DNA of 32,880 nucleotides from UBA1412 sp964609795 (GTDB lineage: Bacteria > Verrucomicrobiota > Verrucomicrobiia > Limisphaerales > UBA1412). Position 1 is the first letter of the stretch. Each line of letters starts with the position of its first letter. Positions 24,842-32,829 of the stretch are shown in pieces. The position numbers and the translations under genes were made by a program. The stretch covers positions 1-32,880 of the forward strand of contig CAZSTC010000026.1 of NCBI GenBank assembly GCA_964609795.1, given 5' to 3'. Below the pieces are notes generated by a model. That model worked only from the letters and a program-made list of their open reading frames with translations, was not told where the DNA came from and ran no database searches.

Positions 24842-25864
24842 TTAGAGAGCAACTATTTGTCCCGTCTGGATAGACTTTTCCTCTGCTTCACAAACTTGCA
24901 GGGAATTGACTCCGTCCTGAGCCGTCACCACGGTAGGCCTGCCGCCTTTAGATATAGCGTCTGCAATGTGCCTCAGTTCGCTCACATATCCATCATCACC
25001 TTCAGGGCGGATTACCAACGCGGACCGACCGGGTTCATAAAGCTTCAGGGCATCAGCTCCACGGCTGGTATCCATCTCCAGTGTCGCTTTTTCAAAGCTC
25101 ACAGAAAAACCAGCACAGAAACCAAAACCCTTCACCATAGCCCAGCTGCCTTCGGCAGTCACTACCGCACCATTTTCATAGATGTAGTTAGCTATGACAT
25201 GATCTGTAGCTCCACTGGCAAAGGTAGCTCCTCGAGCATAAACCGCTTTTGGCAGCCCAAAGCAATAGAGTACGAAATCCAAATCGTGGACATGAAGATC
25301 ATAGAGAGCTCCCCCGGATTCTTGGCCTTTCAAGAAACTTGAGACACCCCAACCGGGCGGCTCGGAAACACGGCGGAACCGGGCGGCCACAACCTTGCCG
25401 TAGCGTCCATCTTCTATCAGATATTTTAAATAGTTCCATTCCGGCCAAAAACGGACGCATTGAGCCGGCATGAGTATTTTACCACTCTCTTCAGCTGCTT
25501 GGAGCATCTCCTTTGTCTGGGCAAAGGTTCTGGCCATCGGTTTTTCACAAACAACATTCTTGCCAGCCTTGAGAGCCGCTATGCAAATATCTTTATGTGC
25601 GATCGTAGGAAGACAAACATCAACCAGATCGATCTGCTGATTGGCCAGCATATCCTCTATTTTGGCTACAACTTTTGTCTGCGTGTAGTCAATTTTTAGG
25701 CCTTCACCAGTTCCCAGATTTCCCGAGATTTTTGATAGGTCACCATCTTCTGGCAGAGGTCGCGCTTCGCAAATCATGGACACTTTTGCATTGGCAATTT
25801 TCTGCCAGGCGCGAAAGTGAGTCATTCCCATGAAGCCCATTCCAACTATTCCAACTTTTACCAT
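24842..25864 (-). CDS. Gfo/Idh/MocA family NAD(P)-dependent oxidoreductase
   Basis: This 340-residue protein has the Rossmann motif GIVGMGFMG at residues 5-13. The catalytic EKP signature is at 107-109 (GKNVVCEKPMA), and the DLHVHDLDFVLY segment is typical of the C-terminal alpha/beta domain. Members oxidise or reduce sugars, inositols or related polyols. The substrate here is unknown. The neighbouring gene on the same strand is a sugar-phosphate-isomerase-like TIM barrel, a common pairing in inositol and sugar-acid pathways of this phylum. There are 70 bases between them. The ATG has no clear Shine-Dalgarno. Confidence 0.9.
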   Translation of the reverse strand: MVKVGIVGMGFMGMTHFRAWQKIANAKVSMICEARPLPEDGDLSKISGNLGTGEGLKIDYTQTKVVAKIEDMLANQQIDLVDVCLPTIAHKDICIAALKAGKNVVCEKPMARTFAQTKEMLQAAEESGKILMPAQCVRFWPEWNYLKYLIEDGRYGKVVAARFRRVSEPPGWGVSSFLKGQESGGALYDLHVHDLDFVLYCFGLPKAVYARGATFASGATDHVIANYIYENGAVVTAEGSWAMVKGFGFCAGFSVSFEKATLEMDTSRGADALKLYEPGRSALVIRPEGDDGYVSELRHIADAISKGGRPTVVTAQDGVNSLQVCEAEEKSIQTGQIVAL

Positions 25865-25934
25865 ATTTTTAAAACTGCGGTTTATGTTCTTTTAAAATTA
25901 GTCTCTTCCTACGAGCAGAAAATCTATATACGTC

Positions 25935-26756
25935 TTAGTACATAAGCTGTTCTGCCAGACACCTACCGGCTGACAAATCGGCAATGCGCTGGTTGCCGGC
26001 TTCTCGCTCCAATGAAAAATCTCCTTTAAAACCGATTTTTTTCAAATGCTCGAAAAATTGCGGCCAATTCACTTCCCCAGTTCCAACAGCAACCTCGGCA
26101 CCCCAGGTTCCAGGAACTTTTGTGCGGGTAGCGTCCTTAAGATGACACTGCTCAATATGCTTTGCCAAAATATCGATCACCTCGATGGGATCGCCATTAT
26201 TATAAAGCAAAATATTGGCCGGATCATAGTTCACACGTACATTGGTCACAGGCAAAGACTCGAGGAAGCACTTAAGATGCTCCGCTCTCTCCTGGCCTGT
26301 CTCCAAGCCCAGAATCAGACCTTTTTCTTGGAAAAGTTCAGCAATTTTTATAATGCGATCGCGCAATTTTTTGTACTCATCTTTCTCAGGCTCATGCGGG
26401 ATAAAACCTGCATGGAAAGTAATTAACTTGATATTCATTGAGACGGCCAAGTCGGCAATTTTCTGGAAATGCTTCCAGTTTCCCTCCCAATGCGCATCAG
26501 GCACAATCCCGCCTGTGAGGCGAATTGACTCCAAAGTGCTGTAGTCTTCTCCAATAGTTTCGGCCATCCCGGAAATGACAGAAATCCCTGCGTTTTTAAA
26601 AAGAACATCCAAATCCTTCCAGGCTTCGGGGTTGTTGATAACAGGAGAAAGAGCTAACTGTACATACTTCACTCCCACCTGTTGAATACGCTCGACCAAC
26701 TCTTTCGCATTAGTGGCCTGCAGAGACCAACTACAAACAGCTAAACGATTCTTCAT
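25935..26756 (-). CDS. sugar phosphate isomerase/epimerase-like TIM-barrel protein
   Basis: This 273-residue protein belongs to the AP-endonuclease-2/xylose-isomerase-like fold. The expected metal ligands are in place: Glu in LGLETGQE, Asp in VNYDPANI, His in QCHLKDA and a final Glu in SLEREAG. VQLALSP near the N-terminus and LITFHAGFI in the middle are barrel strands. Such proteins act as epimerases, isomerases or inosose dehydratases. Together with the oxidoreductase downstream it may modify a sugar or inositol, but the substrate is not readable. AAGG about 7 bases before the ATG could serve as ribosome-binding site. Confidence 0.88.
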   Translation of the reverse strand: MKNRLAVCSWSLQATNAKELVERIQQVGVKYVQLALSPVINNPEAWKDLDVLFKNAGISVISGMAETIGEDYSTLESIRLTGGIVPDAHWEGNWKHFQKIADLAVSMNIKLITFHAGFIPHEPEKDEYKKLRDRIIKIAELFQEKGLILGLETGQERAEHLKCFLESLPVTNVRVNYDPANILLYNNGDPIEVIDILAKHIEQCHLKDATRTKVPGTWGAEVAVGTGEVNWPQFFEHLKKIGFKGDFSLEREAGNQRIADLSAGRCLAEQLMY

Positions 26757-26877
26757 TTTTTGCCTTTGTTATAAGTTATCATTACTTTCAAGGAGTCCCT
26801 TTACTTCCGAGAACACTACACGAGTACGAAAGCTCTTTCAAGGTTTTCCACCTGAATTACCAGAGACGCTTTTGCCC

Positions 26878-29526
26878 TTAAGCTTCAAGAGATTTCAGTG
26901 CGTTTTGGGTCTGGCTCAGCATATTTTGGTACTCAAGCAACCTCTTCCGATTTTCATCCAAAACTGCAGGAGGAGCCTTCTCCACAAAATTAGGATTATT
27001 CAATCTCTGCTCAACGCGTTGAATCTCCGTTTGGTATTTTTCTACAAGTTTAACCAGCTTGGCTCGTTCTGCATCCACATCAATCAGCTCATCCATCGGC
27101 AGATAGATTTCAGCTAAGGAATTACGGCTGGATGGGGTCCCCTTGGTAGGCTCATACCCAGGCTGCACATCCAAAGGTTCCGCATGGAGCAGTACTTTCA
27201 GGACACTCAAATCATGTTGATCTATTTGCGTCAGTGGTTTTATCACAAAACGCACTTTTTTGCTGGAGGCCACGTTCCCTTCCCTGCGCAGATTGCGCCC
27301 CATCACGACCAAATCATACTTGGCCGTAACAAAGGTCAGGATTTCTTCTTTTATGTTATAGAATTCCAAGAAATCCTGATCAAACGGTTTCGGGAATGGA
27401 GCATTCATGATAGTTTTTCCACCTTGATCTTCAGGCATATCATTGCTGTAACCCATGCCTTGCCAAAGCTCCTCTGTGATGAACGGAAGGAACGGATGGA
27501 AAAGCCGCAGCGTGTTGCTCAGGATAAAGTCGATTACAGCCAGTGTATTCTCTTTCAGCTTCGGGTTATCGCTGTTAAGAGAGGCTTTTGCCGCTTCAAC
27601 GTACCAGTCACAATACTCATTCCAGAAAAAGCGGTATAAAATTTGGATAGCTTCCGCGAAATTATACTCGTCAAACGCCTTGCTCAGTTCCTGAATAGCA
27701 AGGTTCAATCTGGAGAGCATCCAGATATCATCATTGGTGAGAAGCTCTGGGGTGATTTCTGCATCAACTACCCCGCCCTGCATTTGCCGGAAACGGCAAG
27801 CATTCCAAATCTTATTACAGAAATTACGGCCCAGCTCCACCTGCTGTTCATCAAAGAGCAAATCCTGCCCTAAGGGAGCCGCCCTCATTATCCCCATACG
27901 AACGGCATCCGCTCCATAGCGGGCGATCATATCCAACGGATCAGGCGAGTTGCCTAAGGATTTGGACATCTTGCGGCCCAATTTGTCGCGGACAATTCCA
28001 GTCAAATAAACATCTTTGAATGGTTTTTTTCCGACATACTCATAGCCGGCCATAATCATGCGCGCCACCCAGAAGAATAATATTTCAGGTGCCGTCACCA
28101 AAACCGTTGTGGGATAGAATTTCTTGAAGGTTGCTTCATCCATAGTGGCAATCGGCCATAGCCAGCTCGAAAACCAGGTATCCAAGACATCCCTATCCTG
28201 TTCCCAGCCTTCGCCCGGAGAATCAATTTGGCACTTCACATCACCATTCTTATACCAAACCGGAATGCGGTGTCCCCACCAGAGCTGGCGGCTGATGCAC
28301 CAATCCTGAATATTCTCCATCCAATGCTGATAAACCTTGGCCCAACGTTCAGGATAGAAAGATAACTCCCCGCTGGTCACCACTTCGAGCGCCTCTTTCT
28401 GGCTCGGATATTTCAAAAACCACTGCTCAGAAAGGCGAGGTTCAATGGGAACATCCGCTCTTTCACTATAGCCCACACTATTCTGGTAAGGCTCAATTTT
28501 CACGGCAGAGTCCAGAGAAGCCAGGAGCTCCCAACTCTTTTTGCGCGCCACCTCACGAGTTAAACCTTTCAGGTCATTGCCGGCCAGTTCTCCCATTGTC
28601 GCGTCGGCATTGATTACCTCCAGCATAGGAAGCTTATGACGCTTACCAATATCAAAGTCCGCCTTATCGTGCGCCGGCGTCACTTTCAAAACACCTGTAC
28701 CAAATTCGAAGTCAACGGCCTCGTCGCCAATAATAGGAATCATCTTCTGTTCCCTTGGCAGCTCAGCCGGGATGGGGCGAATCACGTGCTTACCGATCAA
28801 AGCCGAAAAGCGGCTATCCTTGGGGTTCACCGCCACGGCCGTATCGCCGGGAATGGTCTCCGGCCTTGTCGTGGCAATAGTCAAAAACCGACCTGGTTCC
28901 TCTGCCACTTCCACCTGGAAATAATACAACTTCCCGTTTTGAGGTTTCATAATGACCTCTTCATCGGAAAGAGCAGTCAAAGAGACAGGACACCAGTTGA
29001 CCATTCTTTTCCCTCTAAAAATCAGCCCCTTGTGATATAGATCAACAAATGTCTCAAGCACCTTCCGAGAATAATCGGAGTCCAAAGTAAAACGCTCACG
29101 GCTCCAATCACAAGAACATCCTAACTTCTTAAGCTGATTAATAATAATACCGCCATGTTTTTCTTTCCACCGCCAGACACGATCTACAAACTTATCACGC
29201 CCCAAATCATGGCGAGAAACACCCTCTTCGAGTTTCAGCTTCTTTTCAACGACGACTTGTGTCGCAATTCCTGCGTGGTCAGTTCCCGGTATCCACATAA
29301 CCTCCTTGCCAAGCATTCTAGCCCGGCGAGCCAAAATATCTTGAATGGTATTGTTGAGCACATGGCCCAGGTGAAGAATGCCGGTGACATTGGGTGGAGG
29401 AATTACCATGGAAAAAGGAGGCTTATCAGAAGCGGCATCCGCTTTGAAACACTCTTCTTGAATCCAAAACTCGTACCATTTGGCCTCTACCTGTTGAGGC
29501 TCATAAGCTTTAGGTATTTCTGTCAT
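26878..29526 (-). CDS. valS: valyl-tRNA synthetase
   Basis: This 882-residue class Ia synthetase charges tRNA-Val. It has the HIGH-type motif in PNVTGILHLGH (45-55) and KMSKS at 519-523. The editing domain lies between them with TTRPETIPGDTA (219-230), which clears mischarged threonine. The C-terminus is a helical arm (about 815-882, rich in Glu, Lys and Leu), as expected for ValS. Length is typical (about 880-950). The ATG lacks an obvious Shine-Dalgarno. A terminator-like hairpin and a candidate promoter lie about 50-105 bases upstream. It is the left boundary of the accessory islet that follows. Confidence 0.96.
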   Translation of the reverse strand: MTEIPKAYEPQQVEAKWYEFWIQEECFKADAASDKPPFSMVIPPPNVTGILHLGHVLNNTIQDILARRARMLGKEVMWIPGTDHAGIATQVVVEKKLKLEEGVSRHDLGRDKFVDRVWRWKEKHGGIIINQLKKLGCSCDWSRERFTLDSDYSRKVLETFVDLYHKGLIFRGKRMVNWCPVSLTALSDEEVIMKPQNGKLYYFQVEVAEEPGRFLTIATTRPETIPGDTAVAVNPKDSRFSALIGKHVIRPIPAELPREQKMIPIIGDEAVDFEFGTGVLKVTPAHDKADFDIGKRHKLPMLEVINADATMGELAGNDLKGLTREVARKKSWELLASLDSAVKIEPYQNSVGYSERADVPIEPRLSEQWFLKYPSQKEALEVVTSGELSFYPERWAKVYQHWMENIQDWCISRQLWWGHRIPVWYKNGDVKCQIDSPGEGWEQDRDVLDTWFSSWLWPIATMDEATFKKFYPTTVLVTAPEILFFWVARMIMAGYEYVGKKPFKDVYLTGIVRDKLGRKMSKSLGNSPDPLDMIARYGADAVRMGIMRAAPLGQDLLFDEQQVELGRNFCNKIWNACRFRQMQGGVVDAEITPELLTNDDIWMLSRLNLAIQELSKAFDEYNFAEAIQILYRFFWNEYCDWYVEAAKASLNSDNPKLKENTLAVIDFILSNTLRLFHPFLPFITEELWQGMGYSNDMPEDQGGKTIMNAPFPKPFDQDFLEFYNIKEEILTFVTAKYDLVVMGRNLRREGNVASSKKVRFVIKPLTQIDQHDLSVLKVLLHAEPLDVQPGYEPTKGTPSSRNSLAEIYLPMDELIDVDAERAKLVKLVEKYQTEIQRVEQRLNNPNFVEKAPPAVLDENRKRLLEYQNMLSQTQNALKSLEA

Positions 29527-29577
29527 GTTCGTTTGTCTGAAAGAATAAAAATGCTCACTTATCGGGCATCTGCCCAG

Positions 29578-29606
29578 AGTCTATCTCAGACCCAACAAAA
29601 AGACAA
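29578..29606 (-). promoter_or_regulatory. valS: candidate valS promoter
   Basis: On the minus strand TTGTCT (29601-29606) and TAGACT (29578-29583) are separated by exactly 17 bases; each box matches 4 of 6. The -35 box overlaps the T-tract of the upstream hairpin, as often happens when a promoter follows a terminator directly. The leader would be about 45 bases. Confidence 0.38.
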
Positions 29607-29629
29607 TGCCGAAGCCCCTCCGCATTGCC
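29597..29629 (-). terminator. terminator-like hairpin upstream of valS
   Basis: On the minus strand GGCAATGC (29622-29629) pairs with GCATTGTC (29602-29609) with one G-U pair, over a 12-base GC-rich loop, followed by TTTTT. It probably ends transcripts from the accessory region before valS. An attenuator role is possible, but no T-box or valine-rich leader peptide is visible. Confidence 0.6.
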
Positions 29630-29690
29630 TCAAAATCCGCCCCATCGGGGGGCGCACCCACACTTGAATCCTTTCCAGCGGGATATTTGG

Positions 29691-29813
29691 GTGTCCGTTT
29701 CCATACCTTTACTCATCCTGAACTTTTGGACTGCTTTTCCGGGGCACTATCATCCATCGTTCTCTTTTCATCAACAATGTCTTTACCATCACTTTTCGGA
29801 CACTATCCCATCC
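29691..29813. repeat. short imperfect repeats, possible mobile-element remnant or MITE
   Basis: CTTTTCCGGGGCACTATCATCC (from 29734) and CTTTTCGGACACTATCCCATCC (from 29792) are imperfect direct repeats about 59 bases apart. The string CATCCTGAAC before the first copy is echoed by CATCCTAAAC after the second. GTGTCCG (29691-29697) and CGGACAC (29797-29803) are exact inverted repeats enclosing 99 bases. No transposase is present. Confidence 0.45.
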
Positions 29814-29959
29814 TAAACCCCTGATACGGGAATCGGGGTGCACCTACCTAAAAACAATCTATTAGAGGGGATTATTAATCTTTATATAAAATAAAAGTTA
29901 ATATAATTTAAGATTATAATTATTTATAATTAATATATTTTTATATCAATTTTACCTTA

Positions 29960-30859
29960 TTATTCATCCTCTGTTTCGTGATGTTCTTTAGAGGTTGATT
30001 CTCGCTCGGCGATATCCCTAAGAACATATCGGGCTGTTTTTCTCACTGTATCCTCATTATTTTCGTCTTTGGCTATCTCTTCTAAAGCGGCTAAAAAACT
30101 TTTATCAAAGTAAGAGAATTCACTATAAACTTGCGCTGAGAGTTTGATGAGTGCCACACGTACGATAGTACTGGTTTCTTTCGGAAAACGGTCCATTAAG
30201 AGCGAAATGCTTTCTTCAGGATCAGTGCAATAATTAGCCACTCCAAAAGTAGCCAACCCTCTCAGGTCTTCAGATTTATTTTCCAGAAGTGAAACGGATG
30301 CAGCGTAAACAGCTTTTGAAAATTCAGGACTCGGTTCCCAATCTGAAAATAGGTTTTTTTTAGCTATAAAACTGATAGTAACTGCATCTCGGATATGTTC
30401 ATCAGGATGATTGAGAGCCGCCTCCAGATAGGGCATCCCCAAACTTCCGCAATTTAACAGCCCTGATATACCTGCTAAAAAATTCCGATTAGTATCTAAA
30501 TTAGCAACAAATTCAGGGATGATAGGCTCCATATCTTTGTTTAAAAGGCTGAATACAAGTTTTAAATTTTGGAAACGATTTTCAATGTTTTTATTATCCT
30601 CCCACGGATAATCTATTTTAGCAACTTTGAATGAATTCATTTCCTCAACCACACAGGTGAGCACATTCGTCCCCATTGCCTGTAAATCTTCATTCACTTG
30701 GACTAATATTTTCTGAGCCTCTTCAGGAGGAAGAGACTCTCGGCGGGCAGCATCCAACTGGCTGAAAATCTCCTTAAGTGGACCAGAATATGTCTCTGCG
30801 TTTTTGCTGCATCCTTGCAGAAGCGCTAACGCAATTAGTAAGCACAATATTTTTTTCAT
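29960..30859 (-). CDS. HEAT-repeat-like lipoprotein
   Basis: This 299-residue protein has a short signal peptide with lipobox LLQGC (Cys17), so it should be anchored in the envelope. The rest is predicted helical. Units such as GMPYLEAALNHPDEHIRDAVTISFIAK, and a late AALEEIAKDENNEDTVRKTARYVLRDI, have the paired-helix look of HEAT/armadillo repeats. It ends with an acidic, His-rich tail (KEHHETEDE). It lies in AT-rich DNA immediately downstream of an Rhs fragment on the same strand. No Shine-Dalgarno precedes its ATG. Its function is unknown; a scaffold or immunity-like role would be guesswork. Confidence 0.75.
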   Translation of the reverse strand: MKKILCLLIALALLQGCSKNAETYSGPLKEIFSQLDAARRESLPPEEAQKILVQVNEDLQAMGTNVLTCVVEEMNSFKVAKIDYPWEDNKNIENRFQNLKLVFSLLNKDMEPIIPEFVANLDTNRNFLAGISGLLNCGSLGMPYLEAALNHPDEHIRDAVTISFIAKKNLFSDWEPSPEFSKAVYAASVSLLENKSEDLRGLATFGVANYCTDPEESISLLMDRFPKETSTIVRVALIKLSAQVYSEFSYFDKSFLAALEEIAKDENNEDTVRKTARYVLRDIAERESTSKEHHETEDE

Positions 30860-30891
30860 AAATTTTTATAGTAAATATTTATTCTATAACT

Positions 30892-31068
30892 TTACTGATC
30901 GTTTCTGGCGTTTACCAGTTCCATCACATTTCCATTCAGATCGTACGCCGGGAAATGAACTCCGTTGCTTCCTGCATTCACCATCAGCAGACCTCCGACT
31001 CCCCCGGCTCCCTGCTTACTCCCACTGGCACTGTTGTCTTCAATTCGCAATCTGAACACGCTATTCAT
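30892..31068 (-). pseudogene. 58-codon internal fragment of an Rhs-repeat protein
   Basis: This reading frame translates to a piece with GSKQGAGGVGGLLMV and HFPAYDLNGNVMELVNA, matching the GGVGGLL..YPAYDGNGNV motif in the C-terminal half of Rhs/YD-repeat proteins. It stops after NARNDQ, just where intact proteins continue with the YEYDPFG repeat, and carries neither the upstream YD repeats nor the core end. Its ATG overlaps the stop of the upstream gene (ATGAATAG), so it could still be translated by coupling. I treat it as a remnant left by deletion or reshuffling of an Rhs gene, though a functional microprotein cannot be excluded. Confidence 0.75.
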
Positions 31069-32095
31069 CGTTCTTTAGGCCCCTTTCGATTTCCCATTTC
31101 CTTGCCCACATGGGGACATCTGTCATACCGTTTTCCGCTCTATGATTGAAACGAACCCCGAAATATTGGCCTTCAGTTTCCAAAATAATAGCAAATTCGG
31201 AATAACCTTTCTCCGGGTCTTTCAGCCCTTTTATATCTACATCGTACGACAAAGCATAATCCCATAAGTCAAAGTCAGGATTAAAGAACACGTTACTTGC
31301 ACCATAGACCTCTAGCTCCTTAAGTCTGCTCGTATTTCTCAAAAAAACTCGCAAATCTTCAACACTCTGAATTTCTTTAATCTCAGAATTAGTTTTATTA
31401 TATTCTATAGCATACAAAGCATCAAAATATGTTTTGCGTAATAATAATCTACGTTCTCTTTCTCTCTCTGTGTACCATGTGCACCTTAAAAAGTCATCTC
31501 CATATCCAAACTCATTTGTTTTATTCTTCCCGGCTGACCAAAAGGTAATGTGATTTGCACCCCATCTTAATGTCGGGTGGAGTTTATAATACTCTGCATT
31601 ATTGATTTGCATAAAACAGAACGGAGTCCCCCAACCATCACAAAGTAAATTACTTCCTTTAGTCATTTCTTCCACTCGCAGATACTTGAGGAGCTCAGGA
31701 AGGGGTATTGCTCTAAAAGCACTTAGCACTCTCTTATTGATTTCTAAGGAATCTTCGTTGCCGATAGCCAATATTTCCTTCGAAACACTTTCAAGTTCAT
31801 TCGAATAATTATCATTCTTTTCACTGAGGAGTTTTAAGCCTTTCGAAATAAAATAGTATCGAGATGAAGTCACAAGATAGGGAGTAGGCTTAACAGTACA
31901 AGGAATAAAATGTAGCATAATGTAACTGATAGTCAGCAAAGCACCTATCAAGCAATATATCGCCCTTTCACGCCGTAGATAGGCTATTACAACAATCAAG
32001 ATGACAATAAAGGGAAGATATACCGTATGTATTCGCTCTATCCAAAACATAATATCGAAAATAAACATTTCAATGAATGGAACGCAAATACTCAA
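31061..32095 (-). CDS. membrane protein with GspG-like C-terminal motif, unknown function
   Basis: I do not recognise this 344-residue protein as a whole. Two membrane segments lie near the N-terminus (about 27-41 and 46-64). After a helical linker, DGWGTPFCFM and, about 30 residues later, FWSAGKNKTNEFGYGDDF follow. This spacing resembles the calcium-loop end of major pseudopilins (DxWGxP, then SxGxD..DD), although no prepilin cleavage site is present. A basic segment (TERERERRLLLRK) and about 120 residues of unknown fold complete it. Its stop overlaps the Rhs fragment start. The DNA is AT-rich compared with the core genes, suggesting acquired sequence. Confidence 0.65.
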   Translation of the reverse strand: MSICVPFIEMFIFDIMFWIERIHTVYLPFIVILIVVIAYLRRERAIYCLIGALLTISYIMLHFIPCTVKPTPYLVTSSRYYFISKGLKLLSEKNDNYSNELESVSKEILAIGNEDSLEINKRVLSAFRAIPLPELLKYLRVEEMTKGSNLLCDGWGTPFCFMQINNAEYYKLHPTLRWGANHITFWSAGKNKTNEFGYGDDFLRCTWYTERERERRLLLRKTYFDALYAIEYNKTNSEIKEIQSVEDLRVFLRNTSRLKELEVYGASNVFFNPDFDLWDYALSYDVDIKGLKDPEKGYSEFAIILETEGQYFGVRFNHRAENGMTDVPMWARKWEIERGLKNDE

Positions 32096-32172
32096 TATCC
32101 TAAAAAAGTATTTTAAATATTTTATTTTATTATTTGTAAGTATTTTAAAATATATTTACAAGATTTATCATC
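32096..32172. other. AT-rich spacer in accessory islet
   Basis: Almost entirely A and T, with repeated AAGTATTTTAAA-type strings. No gene or clear hairpin is visible. Confidence 0.6.
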
Positions 32173-32418
32173 TTATTTTTTAAAATATTTAAATACGTAA
32201 AAGAGTAATAATGGATATAAACCGGCGACAAGGGCATGAAATATTCCACCCATTTCCATAGGATAATAGACATATTGGAAATAGAAAACCCATACAGAGG
32301 CCAACAATACTGAAAGCCAATAGACTGCTTTTGGATTTTTTAGTTTATAAGCTAGATAGGTAGATATTATCGCCCAGCTTATCATCATCCAATCAGAATC
32401 AATAAGTGCTAAAATCAT
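32173..32418 (-). CDS. small three-helix membrane protein
   Basis: This 81-residue product is almost all hydrophobic, with about three membrane segments (roughly 8-24, 31-50 and 57-77) and a basic end (KYFKK). It starts 6 bases after the end of a possible 85-codon reading frame. Small membrane proteins in Rhs-rich islets are sometimes immunity proteins, but nothing in the sequence proves that here. No Shine-Dalgarno is evident. It may be a real orphan or a chance frame in AT-rich DNA. Confidence 0.45.
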   Translation of the reverse strand: MILALIDSDWMMISWAIISTYLAYKLKNPKAVYWLSVLLASVWVFYFQYVYYPMEMGGIFHALVAGLYPLLLFYVFKYFKK

Positions 32419-32424
32419 ATTATA

Positions 32425-32682
32425 CTACCTATAAGGTCTCATTACACCATCAGTTCTTTTGGTTGAGAATCTTAAGAGACGCAACCCTCCCCTATCACCT
32501 ATATCACAAAATAAATTCCTAAATAGGGCATCCGCACCTCTTGCAACATGAATGCCGGTGTCAGTAACACGTTCAGCACTTTTCGGAATTCCGGTATTCA
32601 ATTGGCAAAGAATCGTCGCTTTCATACTAAATGCAGAAGTTCCACCCGAGAAGTAATTATTCCCCTCCTGTTTGTCAAGCAT
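32425..32682 (-). CDS. possible small protein or fragment, unrecognised
   Basis: The 85-codon frame has no signal peptide or membrane segment and no recognised motif. It includes an AERVTDTGIHVARGADALFRNLF stretch that could be a helix. The frame remains open upstream of the ATG for about 30 codons, so it may be the tail of a broken longer gene, for example the variable C-terminal end of an Rhs protein. An AGGAGGG sequence lies inside the frame rather than before its ATG. Low confidence. Confidence 0.3.
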   Translation of the reverse strand: MLDKQEGNNYFSGGTSAFSMKATILCQLNTGIPKSAERVTDTGIHVARGADALFRNLFCDIGDRGGLRLLRFSTKRTDGVMRPYR

Positions 32683-32829
32683 ATTGGTTGAAAGTAAACC
32701 GCTTAAAGTGGAAACAAGGGAGAACAGAGACAGACGGGGGATGCCGCTTATAAACCAGGAGGAGTTGGATAATTCCTTACCTTGTGGCTAGGTCATTAAA
32801 ACGTATTAAATGAAATAGAAGATACTAAA

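Larger units (their letters stand above)
29527..29959. other. 433-base non-coding region upstream of valS
   Basis: No convincing gene is seen on either strand. Near valS the region holds a candidate promoter and two hairpins (29602-29629; 29638-29654). The middle (about 29691-29813) holds short imperfect direct and inverted repeats. About 29865-29955 is nearly pure A and T, and abuts the HEAT-like lipoprotein stop. Confidence 0.7.

Noticed and set aside
29589..29633. leader peptide (MRRGFGIVFLLGLR) ahead of valS as a valine attenuator
   Set aside because: It holds a single valine codon and its ATG is buried in the hairpin stem, so control by valine codons is unlikely.
29527..29700. T-box riboswitch in the valS leader
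   Set aside because: No T-box sequence (AGGGTGGNACCGCG-like) or stem I specifier loop is found; only generic hairpins are present.
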